Source: Streptomyces sp. NBC_00539
Lineage (GTDB): Bacteria > Actinomycetota > Actinomycetes > Streptomycetales > Streptomycetaceae
Length of the DNA: 64,000 nt
Reading direction: 5' to 3'
NCBI RefSeq assembly: GCF_036346105.1
Contig: NZ_CP107811.1
Location: 5,971,501-6,035,500 of the forward strand
Shown: positions 40,691-49,213 of the stretch, piece by piece
Layout of the letters: each line of letters begins with the position of its first letter
Numbering within the stretch: position 1 is the stretch's first letter
Position numbers and translations under genes: made by a program
The notes under the pieces: model-generated
The model's database searches: none
What the model saw: the letters and a program-made list of their open reading frames with translations, nothing else
What the model was told of the DNA's origin: nothing

Positions 40691-42214
40691 ATGGCGCAGG
40701 ACGGTAAGGGCGGCGGCGACGGGCAGCGCACCGCGCCGGCCGAGGCGGGGCTGAGGCCCGACGCGATCGGTTTCCTCGAAGCGCTCGTCATCGGCCTGAA
40801 CTCCACCTCGCCCGCCTACTCGCTGGCCGCCGTGATCGGGCCGATCGTCGCGGTGGCCGGCATCTACGCACCGGGCGTGATGCTGGCCTCCTTCGTACCG
40901 ATGCTGCTGATCGCCGCCGCCTTCTACTACCTCAACAAGGTCGACCAGGACTGCGGGACCACCTTCTCGTGGGTGACGCGGGCGATGGGCCCCTGGGCGG
41001 GCTGGCTCGGCGGCTGGGCGATCACCATGACCGGGGTCCTCGTCATCGGGTCGCTCGCCGACGTCGCGGTGCGCTTCGGGCTGCTCGCGGTCGGCCTCGA
41101 CGGCCTGGCCTCGAACGAGCCGGTCCGCCAGACGCTCGCCGTCGTGGTCATCCTGGCCATGACCGCCGTCTGCGTGATCGGCACCGAGATGTCCGCCCGG
41201 GTCCAGGACGTGCTGATCCTGGCCCAGGTGTTCTTCCTCCTGGCCTTCGCGGTGGTCGCCCTCTACCGCGTCTACGCCGGCACCAGCAGCCTCGACGCGA
41301 TCGAGCCGTCCGTCGGCTGGCTCAACCCCTTCGGAGCGGGCGGCGCCGCGCTCACCGGCGGACTGCTCCTCGGCGTGTTCATCTACTGGGGCTGGGAGTC
41401 CGCCGTCAACCTGACCGAGGAGGTCGAGGACTCCGCCACCGCGCCCGGCAAGGCGGGCATCTGGTCGACGGTCGTGCTGCTGGTGACCTACCTGTCGGTC
41501 GGGTTCGCCGTCGTCGCTTACGCGGGGACCACGTTCCTGGCTCAGCACGCGGGCCAGGAGGAAGCGGTCTTCGGCGTGCTCGCCCACGAGGTGATGGGCG
41601 GCTGGGACTGGATGGTGCTCCTCGCGGTCTGCACCTCCGCGCTCGCCTCCACCCAGACCACGATCATCCCCGCCTCCCGCACCGCCCTGTCGATGGCCCG
41701 CCGGCACGCGCTGCCGCACGGGCTGGCGCGCATCCACCCCCGGTTCCGGACCCCGGACGTGAGCACCTGGTGGGTGGCCGTCATCGCGATCTGCTGGTAC
41801 CTCGCGGTCAACCAGATCAGCGAGAACGCGCTCCTCGACTCGCTGACCGCACTCTCGCTCCTCATCGCCTTCTACTACGCGCTCACCGGCCTGGCCTGCG
41901 CCGTCTACTACCGGCGCCACCTGCTGGAGAGCCCGCGCAACTTCCTGCTCATCGGGCTGGGCCCGGTCGTCGGCGCCGGACTGCTGACCTGGCTACTGGT
42001 GGAGTCCGTCAACGACATGTCGGAGCCGCAGAACTCGGCCGGGGGCGTCTCCTGGCTGGGCATCAGCCCACCGCTGCTCATCGGCATCGCCATCGCGCTC
42101 GCCGGGGTGCTGATCATGTGCTTCTGGAGGGTGCGGGACGGTCGCTTCTGGCAGGAGCGGCGCGGGGTGGCCGACCCGGCGCTCGTCCCGGGCCGGCACC
42201 GCCGGCCTCGCTGA
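40691..42214 (+). CDS. APC-superfamily amino acid permease
   Basis: The protein of about 507 residues is an integral membrane transporter with 12-14 helices. The N-terminal APC signature reads IGFLEALVIGLNSTSPAYSLAAVIGPIVA near residue 22, and other conserved stretches are SWVTRAMGPWAGWLGGW near 96 and YWGWESAVNLTEEV near 232. It probably takes up an amino acid or amine by proton symport. ATG at 40691 is chosen; GTG at 40673 is possible. The universal stress protein gene follows by 28 bases, a common pairing in which the stress protein modulates the transporter. Confidence 0.88.
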   Translation: MAQDGKGGGDGQRTAPAEAGLRPDAIGFLEALVIGLNSTSPAYSLAAVIGPIVAVAGIYAPGVMLASFVPMLLIAAAFYYLNKVDQDCGTTFSWVTRAMGPWAGWLGGWAITMTGVLVIGSLADVAVRFGLLAVGLDGLASNEPVRQTLAVVVILAMTAVCVIGTEMSARVQDVLILAQVFFLLAFAVVALYRVYAGTSSLDAIEPSVGWLNPFGAGGAALTGGLLLGVFIYWGWESAVNLTEEVEDSATAPGKAGIWSTVVLLVTYLSVGFAVVAYAGTTFLAQHAGQEEAVFGVLAHEVMGGWDWMVLLAVCTSALASTQTTIIPASRTALSMARRHALPHGLARIHPRFRTPDVSTWWVAVIAICWYLAVNQISENALLDSLTALSLLIAFYYALTGLACAVYYRRHLLESPRNFLLIGLGPVVGAGLLTWLLVESVNDMSEPQNSAGGVSWLGISPPLLIGIAIALAGVLIMCFWRVRDGRFWQERRGVADPALVPGRHRRPR

Positions 42215-42242
42215 GCCGTGCCGAGAAACGGAGGAGTACGCG

Positions 42243-42665
42243 ATGTCCGTGGTCCTGGGGTACGACGAATCGCCCGGCGCGGAACGCGCCCTCGGTGTCG
42301 CCCTGGAGGTCGCCGCAGCCTTCGGCGAGCCCCTCGTCCTCGTCTACGGTGCGGCCGCGCCCGGCGCCGCGGGCGAGGAGTCCCGGGCCCACCGCGAAGC
42401 CGTCCGCCAGGCCGGCCGCGACGCACTGGCCCGGGCCGTCGCGGCGGCGGACGAGGCGGGAGTCCCCTCGGCGGTGGAGGTCGTCGACGAGAAGCCCGCC
42501 CAAGCCCTCCTGGATGCCGCCGAACGCCACGGGGCGCGGGTCGTCATCGTCGGCACCTGGGGCGACAGCCCCCTGCGCGGCGCCCTCCTCGGCTCGACGC
42601 CGCACAAGCTGCTGCACCTGTCGCCGGTACCGGTGCTGTGCGTGCCGACCGGGCAGCCCGGGTAG
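42243..42665 (+). CDS. Universal stress protein (UspA family), ATP-binding type
   Basis: The 140-residue single-domain protein has the start VVLGYDESPGAERAL and the nucleotide-binding pattern GTWGDSPLRGALLGSTPHKLLH near residues 101-122 (G-2x-G-9x-G/S/T), so it probably binds ATP. GGAGGAG precedes the ATG. It is next to the permease gene on the same strand. Confidence 0.9.
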   Translation: MSVVLGYDESPGAERALGVALEVAAAFGEPLVLVYGAAAPGAAGEESRAHREAVRQAGRDALARAVAAADEAGVPSAVEVVDEKPAQALLDAAERHGARVVIVGTWGDSPLRGALLGSTPHKLLHLSPVPVLCVPTGQPG

Positions 42666-42714
42666 CACCGGGGGCGGGGAGCGGGGAGCGGGCGGTCGGG
42701 TCACACGGGTCGGG

Positions 42715-42924
42715 TCACTCGGCGATCTCCGTGCGCTCCCACCACTCGTAGACGGGAACCCGTCCCTGCGCGGCGTCCTGGAAGCGGGACGTGGCCTTGA
42801 AGTGCTCGTATCCGCCGCGGTGCGCCACTTTCACGTCCTCACCCGGCGCGGGGGCCGGAACGAGGCGCTCCGGAAGATCGTCCGGGCCGCCCTCAAGGGC
42901 CGCCATGGTCGCCATGGTCGTCAT
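42715..42924 (-). CDS. Small DUF5988-like protein
   Basis: The protein of about 69 residues has a core KVAHRGGYEHFKATSRFQDAAQGRVPVYEWWERTEIAE that matches a Streptomyces family of small soluble proteins I recall as DUF5988, often found in secondary-metabolite regions. That name was not checked. Several ATGs (42924, 42915, 42906) occur close together because of an ATGACGACC-like start repeat; the longest is used. No function is known. The gene is convergent with the stress protein gene. Confidence 0.65.
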   Translation of the reverse strand: MTTMATMAALEGGPDDLPERLVPAPAPGEDVKVAHRGGYEHFKATSRFQDAAQGRVPVYEWWERTEIAE

Positions 42925-43112
42925 GGGACCAGTTTCGCCACCCACCCGGCGGGGCGCACTTCGGCGGGCCGCTCCCCGGGGCGGCGGGCAGAATTGAAGG
43001 GGCCGCCCGGGCCATCCGCGCGGCGCACGACAGCCGCCGTCGCGCGCGGCGCGCAAAAGCTCGGGCTGCGGAAACTCGGGTGCAGCAGCTCGGCGTGCAG
43101 AAGGGGGCAGCG

Positions 43113-45185
43113 ATGCCACCGGACCCGCAGGGGGGTGGCGACGCCGATCCCGGCCCGATACGGTCGGAACCGGGCTCGCTGCTCGAACACGTGGTGGTCG
43201 CCGTCCTCGGCATCGACGACGAGGACCGGATCTGCTACTGGGGTCCCGGCGCGCGCAACCTCTTCGGCCACGACGCCGCGGCCGTACTGGACCGGCCCGC
43301 TTCGACGCTCTTCCCCGGACGGGATCCCGGCGCGGCCGCGCGGCTCGCCGAGCGCGCCCGCACCCTCGGCTACTGGCGCGTCCGGATGCCCGCGCTCCAC
43401 CGGGACGGCACGGTGTTCGACTGCGGCTTCCGCGTCTTCCCGCTCACCGGCAGCACGGGCCGTTCCGTGGTGATGGGACTGGCGAGCCGCAGCGTCGAAC
43501 TGGACCGGGTCAAGACCAACCTGGCCTTCCTCGACGCGCTCTTCGAGACCTGCCCGATCGGCCTGGTCATGCTCGACGAGGACCTGCGGTACGTCCACCT
43601 CAACCAGGCCCTCGCCGACATGGACGGCCTCGCCCTGGCCGACCACCTCGGCCGCCGCATGACGGACATCATGCTCACCTCCGACGGCGGCGAGTACCAG
43701 CGCCTGCTGCGGAGCGTCGCCCAGGAGGGCCGGACCGTGGTGGACACCCTCGTCGGACTGCGCACCCCCGGCCACCCCGACCGCGACCAGGTGCGGTCGG
43801 TGAGCCTGTTCCCGCTCAGCGGCGCGGTGGGCAGCCGGCGCGGCGTGGGCGGCCTGCTGGTGGACGTCACCGACCGCGAACGGGCCATCGTGGAGGCCAC
43901 CGCGGCCCGGCAGCGGCTCGCGCTCCTGGACCGCGCCGCCGCCCGCATCGGCACCACCCTCGACGTGGACGTGACCGCGCGCGAGCTGGTCCGGTCCGCG
44001 GTCCCGGAGTTCAGCGACGCCTCCGTGGTGGAACTGGTGGAGTGGATGCACGAGCCGGAGGTCTTCGACCCCCGGCTGCCGCTCGTCACCCGCAGGATCG
44101 CGTGGGGCACGACCCTGCCGCCGCCCGCCGACGAGCTGCTCGGCGGCCTGGAGCGGGTCACGTACCCGCCCGGCTCCGGCATCCACACCATGCTCGAAAC
44201 GGGCCGCCCGCTCTGGTTCCCGGTGAACGACGACTTCGTGACCAGCACCGTCGCCCACGAGGAACGGGCCCGGCTGCTCATGGAAAGCGGCCTCGCGTGC
44301 ATCCTCATCGCCCCGCTGGTCGCCCGCGGCACCGTCCAGGGCATCACGATGTTCGGCCGCGCCGCGTCCCGCCCGGCCTTCTCCGAGCCCGACCTCAGCC
44401 TCGCGGGCGAGCTGGCCTCCCGCGCCGCCCTGTGCCTGGACAACGCCCGCCTCTACAGCCGCGTCCAGGACATCGCGCTCACCCTCCAGCGCGCCCTGCT
44501 GCCCAGCGCCCCCGCGGCGGGCCCCCACGCCGACGTCGCCCACCGCTACCTGCCCGGGAGCCGGCTCACGGAGGTCGGCGGCGACTGGTACGACGTCATC
44601 CCCCTGCCCGGCGACGAGCTGGCCCTGCTCGTCGGGGACGTGATGGGACACGGCGTGCCGGCCGCCGCCGCCATGGGACGGCTGCGCATCACGGCCAAGG
44701 CCCTCGCCCGGCACACCCGGGACCCCGCGGCCCTGCTCGCGGAGCTCGACACCTGCGCCCAGGAGGCGGGCATCGAGCTCGCGACGTGCCTGTGCATCTT
44801 CTACGACCCCCACACCGGCCACGCCCGCGTCGCCAGCGCCGGCCACCCCCCGCCCCTGCTGCGCCACCCGGACGGCACGGTGGAGAGGATCGGCGACGTC
44901 CTGGGGGTCCCCCTCGGGGTGGGCGGCGTACCGTTCCGCTCGACCGGGACGCGGATCCCCGAGGGCGCCGTCGTGGCGCTCTACACCGACGGGCTCGTCG
45001 AGGCCCGCGGCCAGGACATCGACACCGGCATCGACGCCCTGTGCGACCAGCTGCGGGCCCCCGTGGACCGTCTGGAGGAGGCCGCGGACCGGATCCTGTC
45101 CGGCCTGCTGCCCGACACCGCGACCGACGACACGGTCCTGGTCCTCGCACGGCTGCGCCGCGCCCCTCCCGCGGGGCCACAATGA
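43113..45185 (+). CDS. PAS-PAS-GAF-SpoIIE (PP2C-type) phosphatase
   Basis: The 690-residue protein has an N-terminal PAS-like domain (LLEHVVVAVLGIDDEDRICYWGPGARNLFGHDA), a second PAS (FETCPIGLVMLDEDLRYVHLN near residue 150), a GAF domain (residues 280-450) and a C-terminal SpoIIE phosphatase. The phosphatase has its metal sites in GGDWYDVIPL near 489, VGDVMGHGVPAAAAM near 509, YTDGLVEAR near 627 and DDTVLVLARL near 672. No ATPase (anti-sigma kinase) domain is present. Such proteins dephosphorylate anti-sigma-factor antagonists. The start has AAGGGGG upstream. The PP2C gene is translationally coupled to its end. Confidence 0.9.
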   Translation: MPPDPQGGGDADPGPIRSEPGSLLEHVVVAVLGIDDEDRICYWGPGARNLFGHDAAAVLDRPASTLFPGRDPGAAARLAERARTLGYWRVRMPALHRDGTVFDCGFRVFPLTGSTGRSVVMGLASRSVELDRVKTNLAFLDALFETCPIGLVMLDEDLRYVHLNQALADMDGLALADHLGRRMTDIMLTSDGGEYQRLLRSVAQEGRTVVDTLVGLRTPGHPDRDQVRSVSLFPLSGAVGSRRGVGGLLVDVTDRERAIVEATAARQRLALLDRAAARIGTTLDVDVTARELVRSAVPEFSDASVVELVEWMHEPEVFDPRLPLVTRRIAWGTTLPPPADELLGGLERVTYPPGSGIHTMLETGRPLWFPVNDDFVTSTVAHEERARLLMESGLACILIAPLVARGTVQGITMFGRAASRPAFSEPDLSLAGELASRAALCLDNARLYSRVQDIALTLQRALLPSAPAAGPHADVAHRYLPGSRLTEVGGDWYDVIPLPGDELALLVGDVMGHGVPAAAAMGRLRITAKALARHTRDPAALLAELDTCAQEAGIELATCLCIFYDPHTGHARVASAGHPPPLLRHPDGTVERIGDVLGVPLGVGGVPFRSTGTRIPEGAVVALYTDGLVEARGQDIDTGIDALCDQLRAPVDRLEEAADRILSGLLPDTATDDTVLVLARLRRAPPAGPQ

Positions 45186-45997
45186 ACGGGGACGGGACAA
45201 GGGCAAGGGCCGACGACGGGACGCTTGCCGCGGGCGCCGGAGAGGCGGAACCGATGCCGTACGCAGCCGTCAGCGCACTGAGCCACGCCGGGCTGCTGCG
45301 CGAGCACAACGAGGACAGCCTGGTCATCGGGCCGTGGACGCTGTGCGCCACCGAGACCCGCAACCCGCAGATGCTGGTGTTCCCGCTCGGCTCGCCGCTC
45401 GTCGTCGCGGTCGCCGACGGCATCGGCGGACAGCCGGCCGGCGAGGTGGCCAGTGCGCTCGTCGTACGGCGCCTCGCGCAGCTCGGGCCTTCGCTGGACG
45501 GCGAGGAGGCCGTCCGTGAGGCCCTGGAACTGTGCAACCGTGCCGTGTACGACGCCGCCGACCGCGAGCCGGAGCTGGCCGGCATGGGCACCACCGTCGC
45601 CGGCGCGGTCGTCCTGCCCGAGTCGGTGCTGACCTTCAACGTCGGCGACAGCAGGGTCCTCGACGCCTCGGACGCGGCGCTGCGCCAGGTGAGCGTCGAC
45701 GACAGCCCGCCGCTGCCGCCGGGCCGCCGGACGACCTCCCTGCTCACCCAGGCCCTCGGCGGCGCCCGGGGCTTCCACGCCGTCACGCCGCACGTCCGTA
45801 CCTCCCCCCTCGCCGTCGGGGCCCGCTACCTGATCTGCACGGACGGGCTGACCGACCCGGTGCCCGAGGACGTGCTGGACGGCCTGCTGGGGGACCACGA
45901 CGACGGCCGGGCCGCCTTCGAGCTGTGGAAGGCCGCCATCGACGCGGGAGGGCCCGACAACATCACCCTGGCCCTCGTGCGCATCGGCGAGGCGTGA
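45182..45997 (+). CDS. PP2C Ser/Thr protein phosphatase
   Basis: The 271-residue protein has the bacterial PP2C motifs: REHNEDS near residue 42, VADGIGGQPAGEVAS near 79, GMGTTVAGAVV near 137, NVGDSRVL near 155, CTDGLTDPVPEDVL near 220 and GGPDNITLALV near 257. All metal-binding aspartates are there. ATG overlaps the TGA of the SpoIIE-phosphatase gene by four bases, so the two phosphatases are made together. It probably reverses Ser/Thr kinase phosphorylation. Confidence 0.9.
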   Translation: MNGDGTRARADDGTLAAGAGEAEPMPYAAVSALSHAGLLREHNEDSLVIGPWTLCATETRNPQMLVFPLGSPLVVAVADGIGGQPAGEVASALVVRRLAQLGPSLDGEEAVREALELCNRAVYDAADREPELAGMGTTVAGAVVLPESVLTFNVGDSRVLDASDAALRQVSVDDSPPLPPGRRTTSLLTQALGGARGFHAVTPHVRTSPLAVGARYLICTDGLTDPVPEDVLDGLLGDHDDGRAAFELWKAAIDAGGPDNITLALVRIGEA

Positions 45998-46004
45998 ACC
46001 TGGT

Positions 46005-46021
46005 CCGTTGGCGTCCAACGG
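46005..46021 (+). terminator. Small hairpin after the PP2C gene
   Basis: CCGTTGG (46005-46011) and CCAACGG (46015-46021) form a seven-base-pair stem with a CGT loop, eight bases after the PP2C stop codon. It may end the phosphatase operon. Confidence 0.55.
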
Positions 46022-46040
46022 CCGAAGAACCGCCCGCGCG

Positions 46041-46059
46041 GCTGTGCCAATGGCACAGC
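46041..46059. promoter_or_regulatory. Perfect 9+1+9 palindrome upstream of the FUSC gene
   Basis: GCTGTGCCA (46041-46049) and TGGCACAGC (46051-46059) are perfect arms around a single A. A one-base centre does not favour an RNA hairpin, so a dimeric repressor site is likelier. It lies about 200 bases before the FUSC gene start. Confidence 0.6.
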
Positions 46060-46256
46060 GCCCCGGGGCCCGGTTGAGCCAGTGGGCCTCCGGATGGTTA
46101 TCTGTGTCCTATCCATGTACTTACGGCGCCGCGCAGCGCCGGACGGCAACGAAGCCGTTCCGGACCGCGGCGCCTTCGCCGTGCCTGTACGCCGCCCACC
46201 ACCCCGGGCGGACACCGGCCCGGCGCGCACCATCGCGAGGGGGGCGGCACACCGCC

Positions 46257-47765
46257 GTGAAGAGGATGTTCGTGGCTCCGGACCCGGGGCTGATGAGGCT
46301 CAGGAACTCGCTGCGCGCGGTCGTCGGCGTGGGGCTCGCCGTCGCCGCGGCCCAAGCCGTGGGGCTCTCGCTGACCGCCTCGATCACCGGGGGGCTCGCC
46401 GCCCTGCTGGCGCTGTTCACCGTGCTCGACGCGACCGTGCGCGCCCAGCGGGTGACCACGGCCCTGCTGCCCGTGGCCGGATTCCCGGTCCTCGCCGCGG
46501 CCACCGCCCTGCACGGCCTGCCGCTCGCCCGCGACCTCTCCTTCCTCGCCGTCGTCTTCGCCGGTGTCTACGCACGGCGCTGGGGGCCCCGCGGCCACGC
46601 CCTCGGCATCTTCGCGTTCATGAACTTCTTCATCACGCAGTTCCTGCACGCGGTGCCCGCGCAACTGCCCGAGCTGTTCGCCGCCGTCGGGCTGGCCCTG
46701 CTCGCCGCGGGCGCCGCCCGGTTCGTGCTCTGGCCGATCGAGCGCCGTACGCCGCCGCCCGCCGCGCCGCCCGGCCTGCCGGGCACCGGCCTGGCCCGGC
46801 CCACCACCCGGCAGGCCTTCCAGGCCACGGCCGCCTGCGCCTTCGCGCTCGGCATCGGCCAGGTCCTCTCCGAGGACCGCTGGTACTGGGCCGTGGGCAC
46901 CGCCTGGTGGATCTTCGTCAACACCGCCTCGCGGGGCGAGACCCTGGTCCGCGGCTTCCGCCGGGTCGTGGGCACCGTCACCGGCATCGCCGCCGGGCTG
47001 CTGGTCGCCGTACCGCTGCACGGTGCGCCGACGCCGACCGCCGCCCTGGTCGCCGTATGCGTCTTCGGGATCTTCTACACCGCCGCGCCGTCGTACTCCT
47101 GGATGATGTTCTTCGTCACCGTCATGGCCGGCCTGCTCTACGGACTCCTCGGCGTGCTGCACCCCGGCCTGCTCCTGCTGCGCTTCCAGGAGACCGCCAT
47201 CGGCGCGCTCGGCGCCGCGCTCGCCGTGGTGCTGGTGCTGCCCGTCACCACGCACGCGGCCAACGACGCCTGGATCCAGCGCGCCCTGCACTGCGTACGG
47301 GCCTCCACGGCGGCCTCCCTCGACCGCCTCGCCGGACATCCCTCCGCCGACCCGGCCCCCCACGCCGCCGAACTGGAACTGCTCCTGGGCCGGGTACGGA
47401 TGGCGCTCGCGCCCCTGGTGCACCCGCTCAGCCCGCTGCGCGCCCGCAAGGCCCGCGCACGGCAGGTGCTGGAGCTGCTCGACGCGTGCGCGCGCGAGGT
47501 GCGGGGCCTGGTGGCCGTCGCCGCCGACCCGCAGGCCTCGCACGACGCCCGGCTCGCCGCGGCGTGCTGGCGGGTCGAGGCGGCGGTGGAGGCGCTGACC
47601 GCGCCGCAGGACGGCCACCTGCCCGCCGCCCCGGAGAACACCTCCCGGCCGCCGGCCCCGGCGGAGCCCGTCCTGGCCCACCTGCACGGCCTGGAGCACG
47701 CCCTCGTAGCGCTGCACGTCCCGCTGCGCACGCACCCTCGCGCCCCGCTCGTCGTCAGCGCCTGA
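46257..47765 (+). CDS. FUSC-family membrane protein (aromatic acid exporter type)
   Basis: The 502-residue protein has two groups of membrane helices, about residues 18-160 and 185-335, and a soluble helical C-terminal third. This matches the FUSC/aromatic-acid exporter architecture. The second bundle starts with TTRQAFQATAACAFALGIGQVLSEDRWYWAVGTAWWIFVNTASRGETLVRGFRR, the usual FUSC core. Substrate is not known; aromatic acids and fusaric acid are exported by relatives. GTG 46257 is used; ATG at 46266 is possible. A 19-base palindrome and hairpin lie upstream. Confidence 0.82.
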   Translation: MKRMFVAPDPGLMRLRNSLRAVVGVGLAVAAAQAVGLSLTASITGGLAALLALFTVLDATVRAQRVTTALLPVAGFPVLAAATALHGLPLARDLSFLAVVFAGVYARRWGPRGHALGIFAFMNFFITQFLHAVPAQLPELFAAVGLALLAAGAARFVLWPIERRTPPPAAPPGLPGTGLARPTTRQAFQATAACAFALGIGQVLSEDRWYWAVGTAWWIFVNTASRGETLVRGFRRVVGTVTGIAAGLLVAVPLHGAPTPTAALVAVCVFGIFYTAAPSYSWMMFFVTVMAGLLYGLLGVLHPGLLLLRFQETAIGALGAALAVVLVLPVTTHAANDAWIQRALHCVRASTAASLDRLAGHPSADPAPHAAELELLLGRVRMALAPLVHPLSPLRARKARARQVLELLDACAREVRGLVAVAADPQASHDARLAAACWRVEAAVEALTAPQDGHLPAAPENTSRPPAPAEPVLAHLHGLEHALVALHVPLRTHPRAPLVVSA

Positions 47766-47998
47766 TCCCGGCCGGTCGCCGGCCCCGTAGCCCCCGCCCG
47801 GGGCCGCCGAGCCGGCGCGGATGGTACGCCACTTGAAGACGCCCGTTCCGGCCGATCCGCGCAGATCACCCGGAGGAGTGTTCCGGCCGTCGCCCACCCG
47901 CGCCGCTGACCTGCCCCGTGTACAACGGGTGATGTTCACGGCACATTCATTCGGCATGTACAGGGTGGATCTGAACGGACAGGGGGTAACGGCCCGGA

Positions 47999-49159
47999 AT
48001 GGAAATCCTTCAACAGCGCTCGGGCACGGCTCGGGAGCGCTCGGGTACCGCTCAAGTGTGGGAGGCCGCCGAGGAGTTCATCCGGCTCTTCCACCGGGAG
48101 AACCCGGATGCCGGTGATCTCGACGCCCGGCTGGCGGCCGTGCGCGCCGAAATCGCCCAGGCCGGCACCTACCGGCACACCCCGGACGAGCTCGTCCACG
48201 GTGCCCGGGTGGCCTGGCGCAACAGCAACCGCTGCATAGGCAGGCTCTACTGGAACTCGCTGCGGGTCCGCGACCGCCGTGGGCTCACCGACGGCGACGG
48301 CATCGCCGAAGAGTGCTTCGCGCACCTGCGGGAAGCCACCAACGGCGGCCGGGTACGGCCCACCATCACCGTCTTCGCACCCGACGCCCCGGACCGCCCC
48401 GGGCCGCTCATCTGGAGCGAGCAGCTCATCCGCTACGCCGGGTACGGCGACCACCCCTCCATAACCGTCGGCGACGCCCGCAACGCGCCGCTCACCAGGG
48501 CGCTGCTCGACCTGGGCTGGCCGGGCGGCCCCGGTACCCCCTTCGACCTCCTGCCGCTCGTCGTCCAGGGCGTGGACGACAAGCCCCGCTGGTTCGACAC
48601 CCCGGCGGACGCCGTGCTGGAGGTGCCGATCCGCCACCCGGACGGGCCCGACCACTGGGACGACTGGGGCCTGCGCTGGCACGCGGTCCCCGCCATCTCC
48701 AACATGTGCCTGGAGATCGGCGGCATCCACTATCCGGCCGCGCCGTTCAACGGCTGGTACATGGGCACCGAGATCGGCGCCCGCAACCTCGCCGACACCG
48801 ACCGGTACAACCTGCTCCCCGCCGTCGCCCGCAGGCTGGGGCTCGACACCTCCAGCGACCGCTCGCTCTGGAAGGACCGGGCGCTGGTCGAGCTGAACCG
48901 TGCGGTCCTGCACTCCTTCGACGAGGCCGGCGTGAGCATCTCCGACCACCACACCGAGTCCCGGCGGTTCCTCTCGCACCTGGAGCGCGAGGAGCGCAAG
49001 GGACGGGAGGTGGGCGCCGACTGGTCCTGGATCGTGCCGCCGATCTCCGGGGCGGCGACCCCCGTCTTCCACCGCACGTACGAGGACCGGCCGAGCGCCA
49101 CCGCGTACGTCCACCACGCCGGGGCCCACGAACGGGCCAAGGGACGGGACTTGGTCTAG
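47999..49159 (+). CDS. nos: Bacterial nitric oxide synthase, oxygenase domain
   Basis: The 386-residue protein is a stand-alone NOS oxygenase, which makes NO and citrulline from arginine with electrons from a separate reductase. The heme-thiolate cysteine is C79 in WRNSNRCIGRLYW. The substrate-binding region is NMCLEIGGIHYPAAPFNGWYMGTEIGARNL near residues 238-265, and the C-terminal SWIVPPISGAATPVFHRTYE segment is intact. There is no reductase domain, as in other Bacillus/Streptomyces enzymes. The 20-residue N-terminus carries short repeats (three GCTCGGG units). The lactonase gene follows by 54 bases. There is no secondary-metabolite gene cluster in view. Confidence 0.93.
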   Translation: MEILQQRSGTARERSGTAQVWEAAEEFIRLFHRENPDAGDLDARLAAVRAEIAQAGTYRHTPDELVHGARVAWRNSNRCIGRLYWNSLRVRDRRGLTDGDGIAEECFAHLREATNGGRVRPTITVFAPDAPDRPGPLIWSEQLIRYAGYGDHPSITVGDARNAPLTRALLDLGWPGGPGTPFDLLPLVVQGVDDKPRWFDTPADAVLEVPIRHPDGPDHWDDWGLRWHAVPAISNMCLEIGGIHYPAAPFNGWYMGTEIGARNLADTDRYNLLPAVARRLGLDTSSDRSLWKDRALVELNRAVLHSFDEAGVSISDHHTESRRFLSHLEREERKGREVGADWSWIVPPISGAATPVFHRTYEDRPSATAYVHHAGAHERAKGRDLV

Positions 49160-49213
49160 ACCTTCTGTTACCGTCGTTGCGACCGGATCCGGGACGGCGG
49201 AATAGGGGCACCT

